Assembly: GCF_023078275.1 (NCBI RefSeq)
Contig: NC_062985.1
Span: 1,984,001-2,048,000 of the forward strand
Direction of reading: 5' to 3'
DNA from: Leguminivora glycinivorella
Lineage: Eukaryota > Arthropoda > Insecta > Lepidoptera > Tortricidae
DNA: 64,000 nucleotides
Of this stretch, positions 32,334 through 43,917 are shown in pieces; within the stretch, counting starts at the first letter, position 1; every line of letters begins with the position of its first letter. The notes below the pieces were generated by a model. That model was given only the letters and a program-made list of their open reading frames with translations. It was not told the origin of the DNA and ran no database searches. The position numbers and the translations under genes were made by a program.

Positions 32334-32705
32334 TAGTGTAAGTGCGTTTTCACATTATACGATCCGATATCGGATGTAGGATTTCAAAGGCAAAAATGCT
32401 GGTTTAAATATATTGTACTAGCTTTTGTCCGCGGCTTCGCTCGTGTTAAATTCGAAAATTGTGGAATGCTCCATACAAACTTCCACCACTCATTTTAGAG
32501 AAGTGGGGGGTTAGAAAGAGACAAAAAGTAGCCTATGTCACTCTCCATCTCTTCACTTAAAAAACCACGTCAATTCGTCGCTCCGTTTTGCCGCGAAAGA
32601 CTGACAAACAAACAGACACACACACTTTCCCATTTATAATATTAGTACCTATGGATGTCGGTCCTACATTCAATATCGAATCGGATAATGTAGATACTAA
32701 AGTTT
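32334..32705. mobile_element. MITE family A, copy 2, split by a Helitron
   Basis: The left half (AGTGCGTTTTCACATTATAC then GATCCGATATCGGATG) is separated from the right half ('atgtcggtcctacattc', 'gaatcggataatgtag') by the Helitron-like element at 32418-32655. Confidence 0.75.
32418..32655 (-). mobile_element. Helitron-like element, copy 2, nested
   Basis: On the minus strand it starts TCCATAGGTACTAATATTAT and ends ACAAAAGCTAG. It lies inside family A. The internal motifs 'agtgacataggctac' and 'gtctctttctaac' are shared with the other copies. Confidence 0.75.
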
Positions 32706-33477
32706 CCGGGCTCTTAAATTCCTCCTCACAGTTTACTTGGGTAGTCGTATATATGTATCTCTTGCCTTTCATTTAGGTCTATATTTAGTCTCCGAGTTTA
32801 GGTCTGATGTACATTTATTACGAGTCTAAACCGTCAAAATTCCCCGAGAAACGGTTAAAAAATCTGATTAAAATTAATTATTTAATTAAAAAGTTTCTTT
32901 CCTACTTAAACAATAACTGAATATTTAAAAAAAATAATTAAAGTGTACCCATTATATCTAATCAAAATTCACGCCTTTTAAAAACCCACTTAAACAATAA
33001 AAAGAATGTCAAATTGTCCATGGTATAAACCGCCCTATAATCGTTCCCTGAGCTACGTTCTGCGTTGCTTTCTGAATTCAAGGTAGGAAGGAACACGGTA
33101 CGTAAAGTGATTTGGTTAAGTGAGGCAAAGTTGTGCACTGAGGGTTCCTTACAATCCTTAGCCACTAGAAACAGTTTGGTATAAAGGCTACACTATTACT
33201 TAGAGTTTGGTCTTTATAAAAGTGAAAAGCACGTCAGAGTGAATGTTTGAATTTTCGTATCATTTATTCAGTCTTTAATACCCGTTCAGCTGCTAGGTCA
33301 AAAACAGTCTTGTTTTAATATTCTTTCAGCTGCCAGGTCATATGTTGTAGTCAGTGTTAGAAGGCTATGTAATACATATATCTTAGACCGAGGAGTGAAA
33401 GCCAACTTAAAAAAAAAAAATACATATATCTATGTAAAGATTATCGTAGAAATTTTGGAAATTCTTAAAAATGGCAT
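32706..33477. other. No feature recognised
   Basis: AT-rich; no coding or repeat signal beyond chance. Confidence 0.4.
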
Positions 33478-33830
33478 TATCAGTCAGCCGGAGCTATGGG
33501 CAACAATAGACTTGAAGAAGTCCTTGTAAGCTACTTGCAATATAAAAAAAATGTATTTTGTATACATTATCATCGTCTCCGCTGGCTTGGCCATCTTTAT
33601 CCTATCTATGCCTATCTGGGCTGTCTAACTGGATGCTGTCCCGCTGGCCATCCTAAATATCGTTGGGCAGATAGAGTGAGGCAGATCTCCGTGTACTCGG
33701 CGTCAACGAGGGCTGGCGAGAGGTCGCTCTGGACCGCGTAAAGTGGTGTGCTCTTGTGTTGGAGGCCAAGACTCACTTTGGGTCGTCGCGCCAACAAAGT
33801 AAGTAAGTATATATTATTATATTTTTAATA
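33478..33830 (+). pseudogene. Degenerate LINE C-terminal fragment
   Basis: Frames in this stretch contain 'HRLRWLGHL', 'KYRWADRVRQ' and, after a shift, 'GWREVALDR'- and 'EAKTHFGS'-like blocks. These are typical of the C-terminal end of RTE/BovB-like LINE proteins. Several frameshifts are present. It ends in a GTAAGTAAGTA tail. Confidence 0.6.
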
Positions 33831-34371
33831 GAATTATGTTGTACAGACACAGAAGTACGCAAACTGTAGTAACATTTCAGAGAGCTTCCCCACGGATGCG
33901 GAATGTGGAACCCTAAAACGGTAAGTAAAAGAAAGATGTCGGACAATGAAGACTGACACGCTGTGGGGTAACGGATAAGACGTTGACATTAGTTATGGCA
34001 CTCCTGATGTTTCCAAGAGATTCGAGAGATGTCACCTGTATAGCGCGAGAGGAGTTGATACTTGCTGAGTGAAGTAACGGATATACTTACTGCGAAGTAA
34101 TGACACTAATGACGTGAACCCCAGACGAATTTACAACTTTTCTATTTAAAATATTACGGCTTTGGTTAAGTCGTTGAATGTCGTAGTGCTGATTGCTGCA
34201 GCATGCTAACAAGAATAAAAGTTGTCTATGCAATGTACTGTTAGCTACAGGAAACAATAACGCCCTTTACTCAGCTTTTATGTAAGACGGACGATTTTAT
34301 TGAAGATCATCAGACAAACCACAAGCCCTTTATTGGAATTGTACGACGACGTTGTAGTTCCCGTACCTATT
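33831..34371. other. No feature recognised
   Basis: No long frame or repeat pair. Confidence 0.4.
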
Positions 34372-34594
34372 AATGAGGAGGCACACTCAAATCAAAGGTT
34401 ATGACAGATGGCGCCACCGTATTAGTCCTTTGCACTTGCATTGCACAGATAAAGAATTTCGTACGTGAGAGCGAGAAGATGATATGTTCTTTTCTCTCTC
34501 ACACATATGAATGACAGTGACATGCCTAGACCACGCCTAGACACTTGCACAGGCGCCGCTTGGCGGGATAAAATGTCAGTGTGTCTCCTCATTG
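34372..34594. mobile_element. MITE family B, copy 2
   Basis: Complete copy: AATGAGGAGGCACACTC on the left and AGTGTGTCTCCTCATT on the right, nearly perfectly inverted. Interior as in copy 1, with a small repeat of 'ccacgcctagac'. Confidence 0.8.
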
Positions 34595-35224
34595 TAGTTA
34601 TGTTGCAATTCGTCTGTCTTCTTCTTCTTCTTCTTTAAAAGCAACCTCCAACTCGTCCGGTCCTCTGCCAACACCTTCATCTTCTGGTACGACACGACCT
34701 GATCCTTTTATATCTTTAATTTTTTTCAATCCGTTTTATTAGTTTAAAATCCGCCCTTAAAGTTTTGCTAGATGCCTACCTGAAAACTTAACATGGCCCA
34801 GTTCATAAAACATTTGGAACCAAGTATCAAAACTATTACGCCATCCTGGCAATGCAAATAGCTTCAACAATAATCGCACAAGTAAGCGATACGCATAAAA
34901 ACGCGAAAACTGCGGGCCCCTCCTCAGGCCCCCGGGCCCCAAGAGTGTTCCGATTGTATTATAGAGAGGCGAGCGTTTATAAAGAACGAAAAAAAGTTTG
35001 CAAATTGAGTACCCACACAATGCAAATACTTTTTATTGCATACAAGAAACGACATAGCGAGTATAAATAATTAGAAGAGGTAAAGTAAAGCTAAGAGGCG
35101 ACCGCTATCGCTAAATAATACATAAAACATCGGCACATTGGTATAATTTGGCAAACTTTTGTATACTTATCCCATACCCCTACTTTTCCGGGTCTTTTTC
35201 GGGGTTCGATATATTAGGATATCT
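34595..35224. other. No gene; (TTC)n near 34620
   Basis: A TTC microsatellite at about 34618-34635, then unremarkable sequence. No long frame supported. Confidence 0.4.
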
Positions 35225-35345
35225 GGAAATGTAGTGTGGCTCTGTCGCGCCAATACGCAAGAGCGATAGAGATACCTGTAGATAGCTACGAAACATATAT
35301 TATCGTCAGCGTTTGTGCATTTGGCCAGTAGTGTGGCCAGTGTCC
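35225..35345. mobile_element. Partial MITE related to 13428-13576
   Basis: Contains GGCTCTGTCGCGCCAATACG and 'aagagcgatagagatacc', inverted relative to the nested copy at 13428-13576. Ends are decayed. Confidence 0.5.
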
Positions 35346-35414
35346 TGGAAAAAACGACGTTAGGTTTAGGGTATGATGAGTAGTGTTGTTGTTAGTATTA
35401 GTTATTGTTTTTTG

Positions 35415-35648
35415 TTAACCCCCGACACAACAACGATGGGGTGTTATAAGTTTGACGTGTCTGTCCGTCTTTTTGTCTGTGTGTGTGTCTGTCTGTGTCA
35501 TTGTAGCTCCCGAAGATGAACCGATTTAGATTTACTTTTTTTGTTTGAAAGCTGAGTTAGTTGGGAGTGTTCTCAGCCATGTTTCATGAAAATCGGTTCA
35601 CTATGTCAGGGGTTTTTTCAAAATTTTAATTTTGTGGTTAGGTTATTG
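35415..35648 (+). mobile_element. Family C repeat, copy 2
   Basis: TTAACCCCCGACACAACAAC, then 'ggggtgttataagtttgacg', a TCTG-rich run, 'gtagctcccgaag', 'agctgagttagttgggagtg' and 'tttttcaaaattttaat'. The 3' inverted end is missing. Confidence 0.7.
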
Positions 35649-36248
35649 CCGACATCGTCCCCATAACTGATTGTCAGGGTACCCCCTTCAACTAACTTAC
35701 CTGCAAGTTCGACTCATCTTCCTTTTAAAACCGTTTACAACAGCTAGTCTGAGATTTAACATACCTAATGCGGTTTGCGTGTCGCTCTCCCCCGTAATCG
35801 CTTTAAGACTTGTCACACTTTCTTTATTTGGTTTTTAAGCGATTTTTGAAGGAAGTGTGGATTTGCGTTTATTCTGTGGGTGAGAATGGTTTGAGTGACG
35901 TGCCAATAGAGTTAGAACGTGTGTAATGTATGCAGTGTATGTATAAGAAGGTGTGTAAAAAGTAATTTTGGAAGTGTTGGGTTCTTAAAATAAATAAATT
36001 ATACAATACCTAGAGAATTCTTACACAGATTGACTATCTAGTGTAGTGTGTACGTGCTCAATTGCTCATCTCAAAAATATTGCTGGAAAGAACGGTAGAC
36101 GAGGCAAGCGCCTTTTGGAGGTGGAAACCATGGGATCAAAATAGTAAGAAATGGGATTATTTATATAAAATTGTGATAAATCGAGGAAGCAGGTTAGGAG
36201 GCCTTAAACCACATATTTTTAAATTAAAGGAAAAATGGAAAAATTCAC
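35649..36248. other. No feature recognised
   Basis: Mixed AT-rich sequence with only chance frames. Confidence 0.4.
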
Positions 36249-36323
36249 ACCTCCGGCAGGACTCGAACCTGCGACCTTTGGCCTTGCCGGGGCTATCGCG
36301 CTTACCAACTGCGCCACGGAGGC
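36249..36323 (-). tRNA. tRNA-like sequence, probably pseudogene or SINE head
   Basis: On the minus strand a cloverleaf can be drawn: acceptor GCCTCCG/CGGAGGT, D stem GCGC/GCGC, T arm GCAGG-TTCGAGT-CCTGC with a canonical B box GGTTCGAGTCC. The anticodon arm has a mismatch, and position 33 is C instead of T; the loop would read GGC (Ala). The odd loop and the lack of a nearby run of T favour a tRNA-derived repeat over a working gene. Confidence 0.5.
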
Positions 36324-36414
36324 CTGCTGGATGTGTGCGAATTTATCCATGCCTTCCATTAATTCTCAACCGCCTTAGGGTGGCGTTATAGCCTTAGCCT
36401 TAAACCAGCTAGTA

Positions 36415-36702
36415 TTTTAACCCCCGACGCAAAAACCCCGTCGGTTTTGGTTAGGTTATTCACTCTACGATAAAGGAATAACCTACACAAAATTAAAATT
36501 TTGAAAAAACCTCCGAACGCGACATAGTGGACCGATTTTCATGAAACATGGCTAAGAACACTCCCGACTAACTCAGCTTTAAAAAAAAAAAAACTGAATC
36601 TAAATCGATTCATCCGTTCGGGAGCTACGATGCTACAGACAGACAGACAGACAGACATGTCAAACTTATAACACCCCGTCGTTTTTGCGACGGGGGTTAA
36701 AA
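36415..36702 (-). mobile_element. Family C element, complete copy 3
   Basis: Both ends are present as inverted repeats: TTTTAACCCCCGACGCAAAA on the left and its near-perfect inverse (one mismatch) on the right. The interior is the reverse of copies 1 and 2 (CAGACAGACAGACAG run, 'ttcatgaaacatggctaag'). This defines the family as a TIR element of about 288 bp. Confidence 0.8.
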
Positions 36703-37831
36703 AGTAGGGTTAACAACAAATAATGAGTGAAAGCATGACCCCTACAAACGTGCCTTTAATTTTTGTGGATGTCTTAATTGCCCTAAAATAAACAGTAACA
36801 AAGCATGTAAAGTAATATCGCAGCTAGAATAAGGCTGGCTGCACACTCGGCGCCAGAATTAAGTGACAATGGCAGGTGTACGCTGGATCCGCGCACTTAA
36901 GTAATTGGCCTAGCTGCAGGGTTGCCAACAATCTTCAGTGTATTCTGAGTTGCAAACATCCTAAGCATTACCCACCGCTACCATGCTCACGCACTGGATC
37001 ACACTGGATGCTGCACAACACACTGGAAAGTATTTTAAGAGGCAAACAAGCAGATTGGTCACTTGAAGGTTACTGCGCCCATGGACACCTAAAACCACCC
37101 TGAAACACCACGGTTGGAGGTGCCATGGTGGCTTTTAATATGGGTACGGATACTGTCTTTTCTTGAAGGTTTGAAGATCGTATCGGTCCTGAAATACCGC
37201 AGCTAATATATAATACACACTTTGCTATGTGGCCTGTGAATTTTTCACAAACTTTTTATAAATTAATAATTTCATATAACCGAGAAGTTTTTGTTACCTT
37301 GTCCACAACTTAAGAATAAAAAAATGTATTTAAAATCATATTCCTTTAAATTTTTATAACCTCACCCTCGATTTGACTCCATGTTAATCTTATAATACCA
37401 TAGTAGGTTTTTACCTAAATACGATATTTTTTCTGAGTTTGCAAATATTGCTCGTCTTTGAATGTTGAGTGGCAGTGGCAGCCCTAGGTCAGGGCGCGGC
37501 TAGGTCGTCCTCAATGCCCTCCCATTACAATGAGTGGCGCCTTCATTATTTACAAATGAGAGCATAAATCTTCCTCAAACATCTCCCAACCCTCTCACAC
37601 TCAACACCAACCCGCCTTGCGAGACAGAGAGCGCGGTAATTATGATGTAACCTCTTCAAAATTTATGAGTTGACTGATTACTGTGTTTGTACGGCAAGGA
37701 TTCATTGACTGGAGAAATTAAGATGTGCCATGAGTGTCATAACAAAGACTGAGTTTTACATCATTTAATAAGGAAAAATATTACAAAAAAACCGATTGCT
37801 TACGTTATATTATGTTTATTTAAAATCAAAC
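36703..37831. other. No gene recognised
   Basis: Moderate-GC patches at 36835-37130 and 37480-37640 carry no convincing exon with splice sites. Nothing else seen. Confidence 0.35.
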
Positions 37832-37930
37832 CTTCAAATCAAGAGTGAACAGGCATCTTCTGGGCGAGCTCACTCCATCGTAGGCCACGTCTTTGCCTTT
37901 GGCTAGTCTGTGGCAGTAAGCCTATTTATA
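37832..37930 (+). mobile_element. LINE 3' fragment, family F, copy 1
   Basis: Matches 38560-38681: ACCTTCAAATCAAGAGTGAA, 'ggcatcttctgggcgagctc', 'cacgtctttgcctttggcta', then an A-run. A short peptide (TFKSRVNRHLLGELTPS) ending in a stop is the usual C-terminus of this LINE. Confidence 0.65.
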
Positions 37931-37938
37931 AAAAAAAA

Positions 37939-37962
37939 ACACACACACACACACACACACAC
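37939..37962. repeat. (CA)n microsatellite
   Basis: About 12 CA dinucleotides after an A-run. Confidence 0.9.
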
Positions 37963-38308
37963 TTCTTTCCCTTTTGTCAGCAAGTGCCGCAAACCAGGTC
38001 TCATCGACGAACTTGCAACCATCTCCAACGCACTTTCACCACACTACAATTAAATTTAACATTAAAATCCACAAAATGGCAAGGCAGCACCAGTTGTGCA
38101 CATAGCGAATAAGGATTGCGTTCGAATTCAGAAAATTGTCACTGAAAATAATAAGCGTCACCGTCTTCAACCGGTATTTTAGTGACAAAATTCCGTATGC
38201 GAGATTCACAAATCGCTCTCCTGAGTGGACGCGCGGAGCGGAGCGTTCGGCGGACCGTGCAGCGGAGCGGGCGAGCATGTGTCCATCACCCTACGCAGCG
38301 TCGACTCA

Positions 38309-38453
38309 GGACACTACAATACAATACAATACAAATCCACTTTATTGCACAACCTCAGAAATGTACTTAGGAACACACACATTACAATAAATTTTATTAC
38401 AGAGGTAAACAACAGGCGGCCTTATCGCTAAAGAGCGATCTCTTCCAGGCAAC
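38309..38453 (-). mobile_element. LINE 3' end with (TTGTA)n tail
   Basis: Read on the minus strand: AGGTTGCCTGGAAGAGATCG, 'ctctttagcgataaggccgc', then 'caataaagtggatttg' and TTGTATTGTATTGTA. It is a widespread lepidopteran LINE terminus. Only the 3' UTR is present. Confidence 0.7.
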
Positions 38454-38559
38454 CTTGGACACTTGTATTGTTTGACATGCACGCCGCACGGCCCGTTGCA
38501 CACCCAATATGAGCGTGCACTGAGGCCAAAGACATATTATATAGCGAGCTCATATAACC

Positions 38560-38681
38560 CGGCAACCTTCAAATCAAGAGTGAACAGGCATCTTCTGGGC
38601 GAGCTCACTCCATCGTAGGCCACGTCTTTGCCTTTGGCTAGTCTGTGGTCAAGAGTAAGCCCATTTATAAAAAAAAAAAAA
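38560..38681 (+). mobile_element. LINE 3' fragment, family F, copy 2
   Basis: CCCGGCAACCTTCAAATCAA through 'agtaagcccatttat' and poly-A. Longer 5' than copy 1; the upstream 38454-38560 stretch may belong to it. Confidence 0.7.
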
Positions 38682-38684
38682 AAT

Positions 38685-39115
38685 ATGTAACTCCGTATAG
38701 ACGGATAAGGTCCAAGAAAAAAACGTACCTCAAAGCCATAGAGAAACAGGCACTTTGGCCTAGATGGCGTTACACTTTTGGGGAACGCTCGGCTAGATGG
38801 CGCTAATATTAATATATGACATTTTAACACATATCAAGCTAACAATATGGGCCAAATTGTCAAAACTGAGGTTCAAAAGTTTTAAGCTTGTGTCAAGAGA
38901 TGGCAGTATATCGTCACTACTTTGAAAAAATCTCGTATCTCACGCTTCTCCTCAAAGTTAAAACGCAGTAAGTCTATATGCATTCCATACATACTTACTA
39001 CAATTTTCTTTTCATTGACAGACGAAGATACAAGTTTTTTTTTAAAGTAGTGACGATATGCACTGTGATTACACATTTTACTTTGACAGTAACTCTCTAG
39101 AGGTATAATACTCCG
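38685..39115 (+). repeat. Family R repeat, copy 3, interrupted
   Basis: Nearly identical to copy 1 (TAACTCCGTATAGACGGATA, 'ctagatggcgctaatattaa', 'aagcttgtgtcaagagatgg') but split by the TA-flanked MITE at 38909-39058. Without the MITE the 'ggcagt...atgcactgtgattacac' sequence is continuous, as in copy 1. Confidence 0.8.
38909..39058. mobile_element. TA-flanked MITE nested in family R
   Basis: Element 38911-39056 has inverted ends TCGTCACTACTTT and AAAGTAGTGACGA and is bounded by TA on both sides; one TA is absent from the empty site in copy 1. A second copy lies at 63218-63374. TA duplication indicates Tc1/mariner mobilisation. The similar chance peptides in both copies follow from DNA identity. 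Confidence 0.85.
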
Positions 39116-39834
39116 ATCCTCTTTGACTCAGGCTTTGCACTTCTGCTATTGAAAGTTCTTTGCTAATAACGGTTGTATGAGATTTGTATGCGAGGCGCCT
39201 ACGCTTTGTATGGTAAGTTCTGATTGTCAATCTGTTATTAGGGAAGCGTCCATTAAAGTTGTAATGGACTTCTTAACGATGCGTTTAATTCTAATGGTTT
39301 TAATAACTGTGTATTAAGACGTGTAAATTTGTGTAACTGTAAGGTTACAATTTCATTGTAGGTAAGTTCTATTAAGGCCCATTTAGACGGTACAAGACCT
39401 TGCAGGTACTTGATAATATAATGCAGACTACTGTAGGTAACAAAACTCAGTCGATCAAACCAAAAACAGCTTTTGAGAAAAATTGCATGCAAGTTCTTCA
39501 AAACTGTTTTTGAAGAACTGCTTCAAATTGCACGCAAGTTTTCATTAAATCCTAGTTTGACTTAGTAGCAAACGCATTTAAATAACGTTGCTATTATTAG
39601 TAATCCAGGCACTTCAATTAGTATTGAAAATGCTTTGATTCATTTCCGTTTAATAAGTAATCAATCAATCATTAAAAAGGTGAAATTACGAGTGCTTGAG
39701 GCTGAACTAGTTATTCGAGATGGACTTTTTATATCAAAGCTTCGATTAAGAGAAAAAATATTCGTTGTTAAATTTAACTTTTATGAGTTTGACATAAAGC
39801 CGAGCGCCCATTATGTGATATGTACTAGCTTTTG
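39116..39834. other. No feature recognised
   Basis: AT-rich; a small local inverted repeat GAAGTTCTTCAAAA...TTTTTGAAGAAC at about 39490-39520. Confidence 0.4.
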
Positions 39835-40004
39835 CCCGCGGCTTCGCTCGCGTTAGAAAGAGACAAAAAGTAGCCTATGTCACTCTTCATCCCTTCAACT
39901 GTCTCTACTTAAAAAATCACGTCAACTCGTCGCTCTGTTTTGCCGTGAAAGACGGACAAACAAACAGACACACACAGTTTCCCATTTATAATATTAAGTA
40001 TGGA
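39835..40004 (-). mobile_element. Helitron-like element, copy 3
   Basis: Minus strand: TCCATACTTAATATTATAAA to GGGCAAAAGCTAG|T. A short (170 bp) internally deleted version. Confidence 0.8.
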
Positions 40005-40966
40005 AGTAGGGATATTCCACAAAATTTTTGGTTTTCAATCACACTCAACCTAACCCCGTCGCCGTCGCCGCAATAACTAACATCAGACTAATCTGGCAGT
40101 GTCCAAATAGTTGTGTGGGGAGAGAATTTCATTACGCGGACAGATACCCTTTGTCCATTGAGTTATGGCGGGCTGTGGCAGGTTAGGTCGTCGGGCAGTT
40201 TGTGAAGTAGCTAGAAAAGGTAGGAATCGGTTGAAAAGTTACGTCTTTAAAATGAATTGGTAATAAGCATTTACAGTCGCTCAAGTCCAGTCTTTCGCTT
40301 GAGAAAATTTTAATTTTAAGCCATTTTTTTAGTGACAGTTTCTCCGGTTATAGTGACAATTCACCTCATTGTATTATTGTGTATACAAAGAATAGAAAGT
40401 TTCCGAAGTTTTCCTATGTGAAAATTTCAGAAATTTGGAAACTTTCAGTCGGCAGATCAGTACTTGCAGTGAACATACATACCTACTTTATAGCTGATAC
40501 TGTGAGTTGTTTCTTAATGTTGTTATCAACAAATATACCAATAGTAAGTAAAAGGCTCTCATTTTACATTTTATATCATAGGTATTTGTTGGATTTTTTT
40601 TTATTGCAAGCGATAAAAACAAGGTGCAAATTAGACGTTTACAATATATCCCTATAATCCACATTCCCGTAACACTGACCGCGTGCGAATTGCCCACGAT
40701 TGCCTCTCTAATTGTCTGAAATATGCACTGAATAGTTCTAGTCTGATAATGGGGTCATAAAATTGAAATTATGGGGATATGTCCTTTCCTATCCAATCCT
40801 TTGCAGCCGCGGTTCAATAGGTTGGAAAATTCATAGGTTGTGTTAAATAAGATCGCACAGTGATTAATTTATAAGAAAGTCTATTTTATGTTGTATGAAA
40901 AATATATTAGTATAATGAAAATATAACATTTAGTACCAATAAATTGTTATCAATCGCATGGTAAGC
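40005..40966. other. No gene recognised
   Basis: AT-rich. Around 40320-40360 'tagtgaca...' scraps resemble the interior of Helitron copy 1. Nothing else. Confidence 0.4.
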
Positions 40967-41095
40967 AATGAGGAGGCACACTCAGTTATGACAGATGGCG
41001 CCACCCTATTAGTCCATTGCACTTGCATTGCACAGATAAAGAATTTCATACGTGAGAGCGAGAAGATGATATGTTTTCTCTCTCTCTCTCAACCA
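40967..41095. mobile_element. MITE family B, copy 3, truncated
   Basis: AATGAGGAGGCACACTC and 'gacagatggcgccacc' to the CTCTCTCTCTC run; the right half and inverted end are missing. Confidence 0.7.
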
Positions 41096-41540
41096 AAAAA
41101 TCAACCTCAAATTAAATACCAATTCAAATATAAAAAAAAAACATTAAATTAAATATCACATCATCAAATCTAGACCCCTTCCTCGCACCTGGCCGATCGC
41201 CAATTGTTCACGCAATTAAAAAAAAACACCGGAAGTAGTTCCGCACTGGTTCCCCGCTTCCTGTCCATTGGCCCTTTGACCCCTCCCACCTGTGTATATA
41301 ATGTGTGTATTATATAGGGATTTGCGGGGGTGGCTTTTTCACCCTTTTTGTGGGAGTTTTTTTGAGCAAGTGTTAATTTTCCCAGAGGTTGGAATATTAT
41401 ATAAACTTGTAAGTAGGCATTTAGGTAAGCATATTATTATGTTCCAAAAAACCCGTAGTATTAACAGTTTCTATCGATAAAAACTAAGATTTATAAAAAT
41501 CCTGTTGGTAAAAGTTACGAAATCGTTGTTGTTATTGAAC
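41096..41540. other. No feature recognised
   Basis: A-rich followed by a moderate-GC patch at 41165-41300. No partner or frame. Confidence 0.4.
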
Positions 41541-41680
41541 TTAAGTTCGTTTTCACATTATTCGATCCTATATCGGATGTCGGACCGACATCCCATACAT
41601 TACAGGCGCCATCTTGGATTTTTTCCATTGAAATCCTTCCGACATCCGATATCGGATCGGATAATGTGAAAACGGCCGAA
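41541..41680. mobile_element. MITE family A, copy 3, complete
   Basis: CGTTTTCACATTATTCGATC on the left, the inverse GGATCGGATAATGTGAAAAC on the right, with 'caggcgccatcttggatttt' inside. The best-preserved copy; about 128 bp between end motifs. Confidence 0.85.
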
Positions 41681-42819
41681 GCCGGAGTTGTCATTCCGAT
41701 TCTTTACTTTCAATGATAATGAACACGTTTTAGTGTGAAATAAAACGAATTCAAACTATAACTTTTTAGTCAAATCATTTAATATTTACATTACAAGATT
41801 GTATTACTGTGTTTACATTTATTTCCACGAGCATCTCATAAGCAACTAACCTCAAACACAATTGCCTTTTTTGGTTTCATCATAGAGTATCGTTAGCTGA
41901 GTCATCATGATCATCTGGAAATCACGATGGCTCTATATTAAATAGTTAACCGATTGTACAGAATTCTATCTACTTCAGCTTCATTGGAAGTCAGAAAGTA
42001 GGCCTGCAAGATTTGACCACCAACATGCAACGGAACAGGTGAAACTAAAGTAAAATTTGTAAAAACGCCCCCTCGTAGGCAACGTGCCGTCACCCGAACC
42101 ACTTCAAATTTAAACCTGAAACATCAAAGAAGACTATAGGAGTGTACAGTAAGTGGTAATAAATATTAGCCAGACTGATAAACAAATTAGTACTGATAGT
42201 GCTCGCCCATAACTCATGAAGATATCGCGGTTTACAATTAGACTCTTGTTTTTAACTTGGAGATAAGAGTCCTGAAAAAAATGTAGTCGTAAATTTTATT
42301 TCTAGCTTAAAATAAAACCCTTAAAAAAACAGCGATGTTCATGTTTACGTTTTATATATATGAAACGTTTTTGACACACCTCTTTTGTGACAATTTTTCT
42401 TTTCAGTAATCCAAGTCTTGTCTGAAATTCTCAATAAGTATATATTGATATATTAACATTATATATGATGGTGGACTCATTTTGCCAGATAAAGTCGCCG
42501 TCAATAGAACTTGTGAACAATGTAAACAAACCTTGTAGTCAAAATGTCTTTAACTCCCATTCTAACTCATCAGATACTGGCTAAATCCATGTATTATTTA
42601 ATCAATTCATATCACATTATGATCCTCAACCTTTAAAATAATAAAATTGTGCTAAAATATTGATATTTTATACAATGGTTTGTTTACATTGTTGACAATT
42701 TCTATTGACAGCGATTTTAATTGACGAGGTCCCAAGGTTGCTTCTAACCAAGACATTGATGTAAACCATCCTTATAGCCTATATCCTAGAAGTCCTACTG
42801 ATTTACAAACATATTATTA
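41681..42819. other. No feature recognised
   Basis: AT-rich sequence without long frames or repeat partners in the window. Confidence 0.4.
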
Positions 42820-43064
42820 CTAGCTTTTGCCCATGGGAAAGTGTGTGTGTGTGTCTGTTTGTTTGTCCATCTTTCACGGCAAAACGGAGCGACGAATTGA
42901 TGTGATTTTTTAAGTGGAAATAGTTGAACGGATGGAGAGTGACATAGGCTACTTATTGTCTCTTTCTAACCCCCCCACTTCTCTAAAATGGGAGGTGGAA
43001 GTTTCTATGGAGCATTCTGTCATTTTAGAATGTAACGCGAGCGAAGCCGCGGGGCAAAAGCTAG
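42820..43064 (+). mobile_element. Helitron-like element, copy 4, with inverted left end
   Basis: The right end is the normal GGGGCAAAAGCTAG. The left end, however, is CTAGCTTTTGCCC, the inverse of a 3' end, joined directly to ATGGGAAAGTGTGTG, which normally lies about 20 bp inside the 5' end. So both outer ends are copies of the 3' terminus. Interior motifs are as in other copies. Confidence 0.75.
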
Positions 43065-43117
43065 TAATTTATATTTTTAAAATGATAAATATATATGGCA
43101 GTCGCTTTCGTAAAACT

Positions 43118-43222
43118 AGTGCCTATGCCAAATCTTGGGATTAGTTGTCAAAGCAGACCCCAGGCTCCCATGAACCGTGGCAAAATGCCGGGATAACGCA
43201 AGGAGGATGATGATGATAAATA
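43118..43222 (+). mobile_element. LINE 3' end with (GAT)n tail
   Basis: GATTAGTTGTCAAAGCAGAC, 'ccaggctcccatgaaccgtg', 'aaaatgccgggataacgcaa' and GGATGATGATGATAA. A common lepidopteran LINE terminus; no RT remains. Confidence 0.65.
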
Positions 43223-43917
43223 TATAAAACCGCTTAAATTCACTTAACCCTGACGAAAGATATCTTAATGAACCTTCAAGTTTTAATAAACTTCTTAAAG
43301 TTCTTTTTACACCAACAAAAAGTTCAACATCGCTTGAACCGCATCTTTTGTTTTTCCACACTTATTCTAAAACATTATCATTTATCGCCCCCGTTGACAA
43401 CTCAACCCCATAATTTATACCCTTGTTTGCTTTTCCAAGATTTCCTACCACCCTTTCACAGTAATTCGCAAGCTTCTTGAAATTGTGTCGTTACGATCGC
43501 TAACTAAATAAGTAAGGGTGTAGGCTCAAGAAAACCAATATAAGGAGACACACAAAACAAGCAAAAATTATCTGAAATGTGATACCGTAATCCGGAATCT
43601 CTAAGCTCCGTCATTTTTTTCTCGATTTTTATCTACGATTTAGATAGGAGCATAGGGTTTTCTTAGCAACTAATCCCAATAACTAGCGTATTTATGTAAA
43701 CGTTTTACGTCTTAACTCATCAGGGAAACGGCGACCTTAATGGGATGCTTTCTTTCAGCGATAAGCCGCTGGTAAATATTTCCTAAAAACTAATTTTTAC
43801 AGGCCGGGGTTCCAACAAATAAGTCTGGATTTAGCGTCGAGAGTCCTATGCATATGATGCTGAATTCTACGGCGAATAGGCACTGATCTAAAGATTGCCA
43901 TAATACTTAGGTATAGG
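43223..43917. other. No feature recognised
   Basis: AT-rich, chance frames only. Confidence 0.4.

Noticed and set aside
36249..36323. Functional tRNA-Ala(GGC)
   Set aside because: The anticodon stem mismatch, C at position 33 and no T-run terminator favour a repeat-derived tRNA-like sequence; kept only as tRNA-like.
38882..39076. Similar peptides at 38.9 kb and 63.2 kb suggesting a conserved small gene
   Set aside because: Both are the same non-coding TA-flanked MITE; the similarity is at the DNA level.
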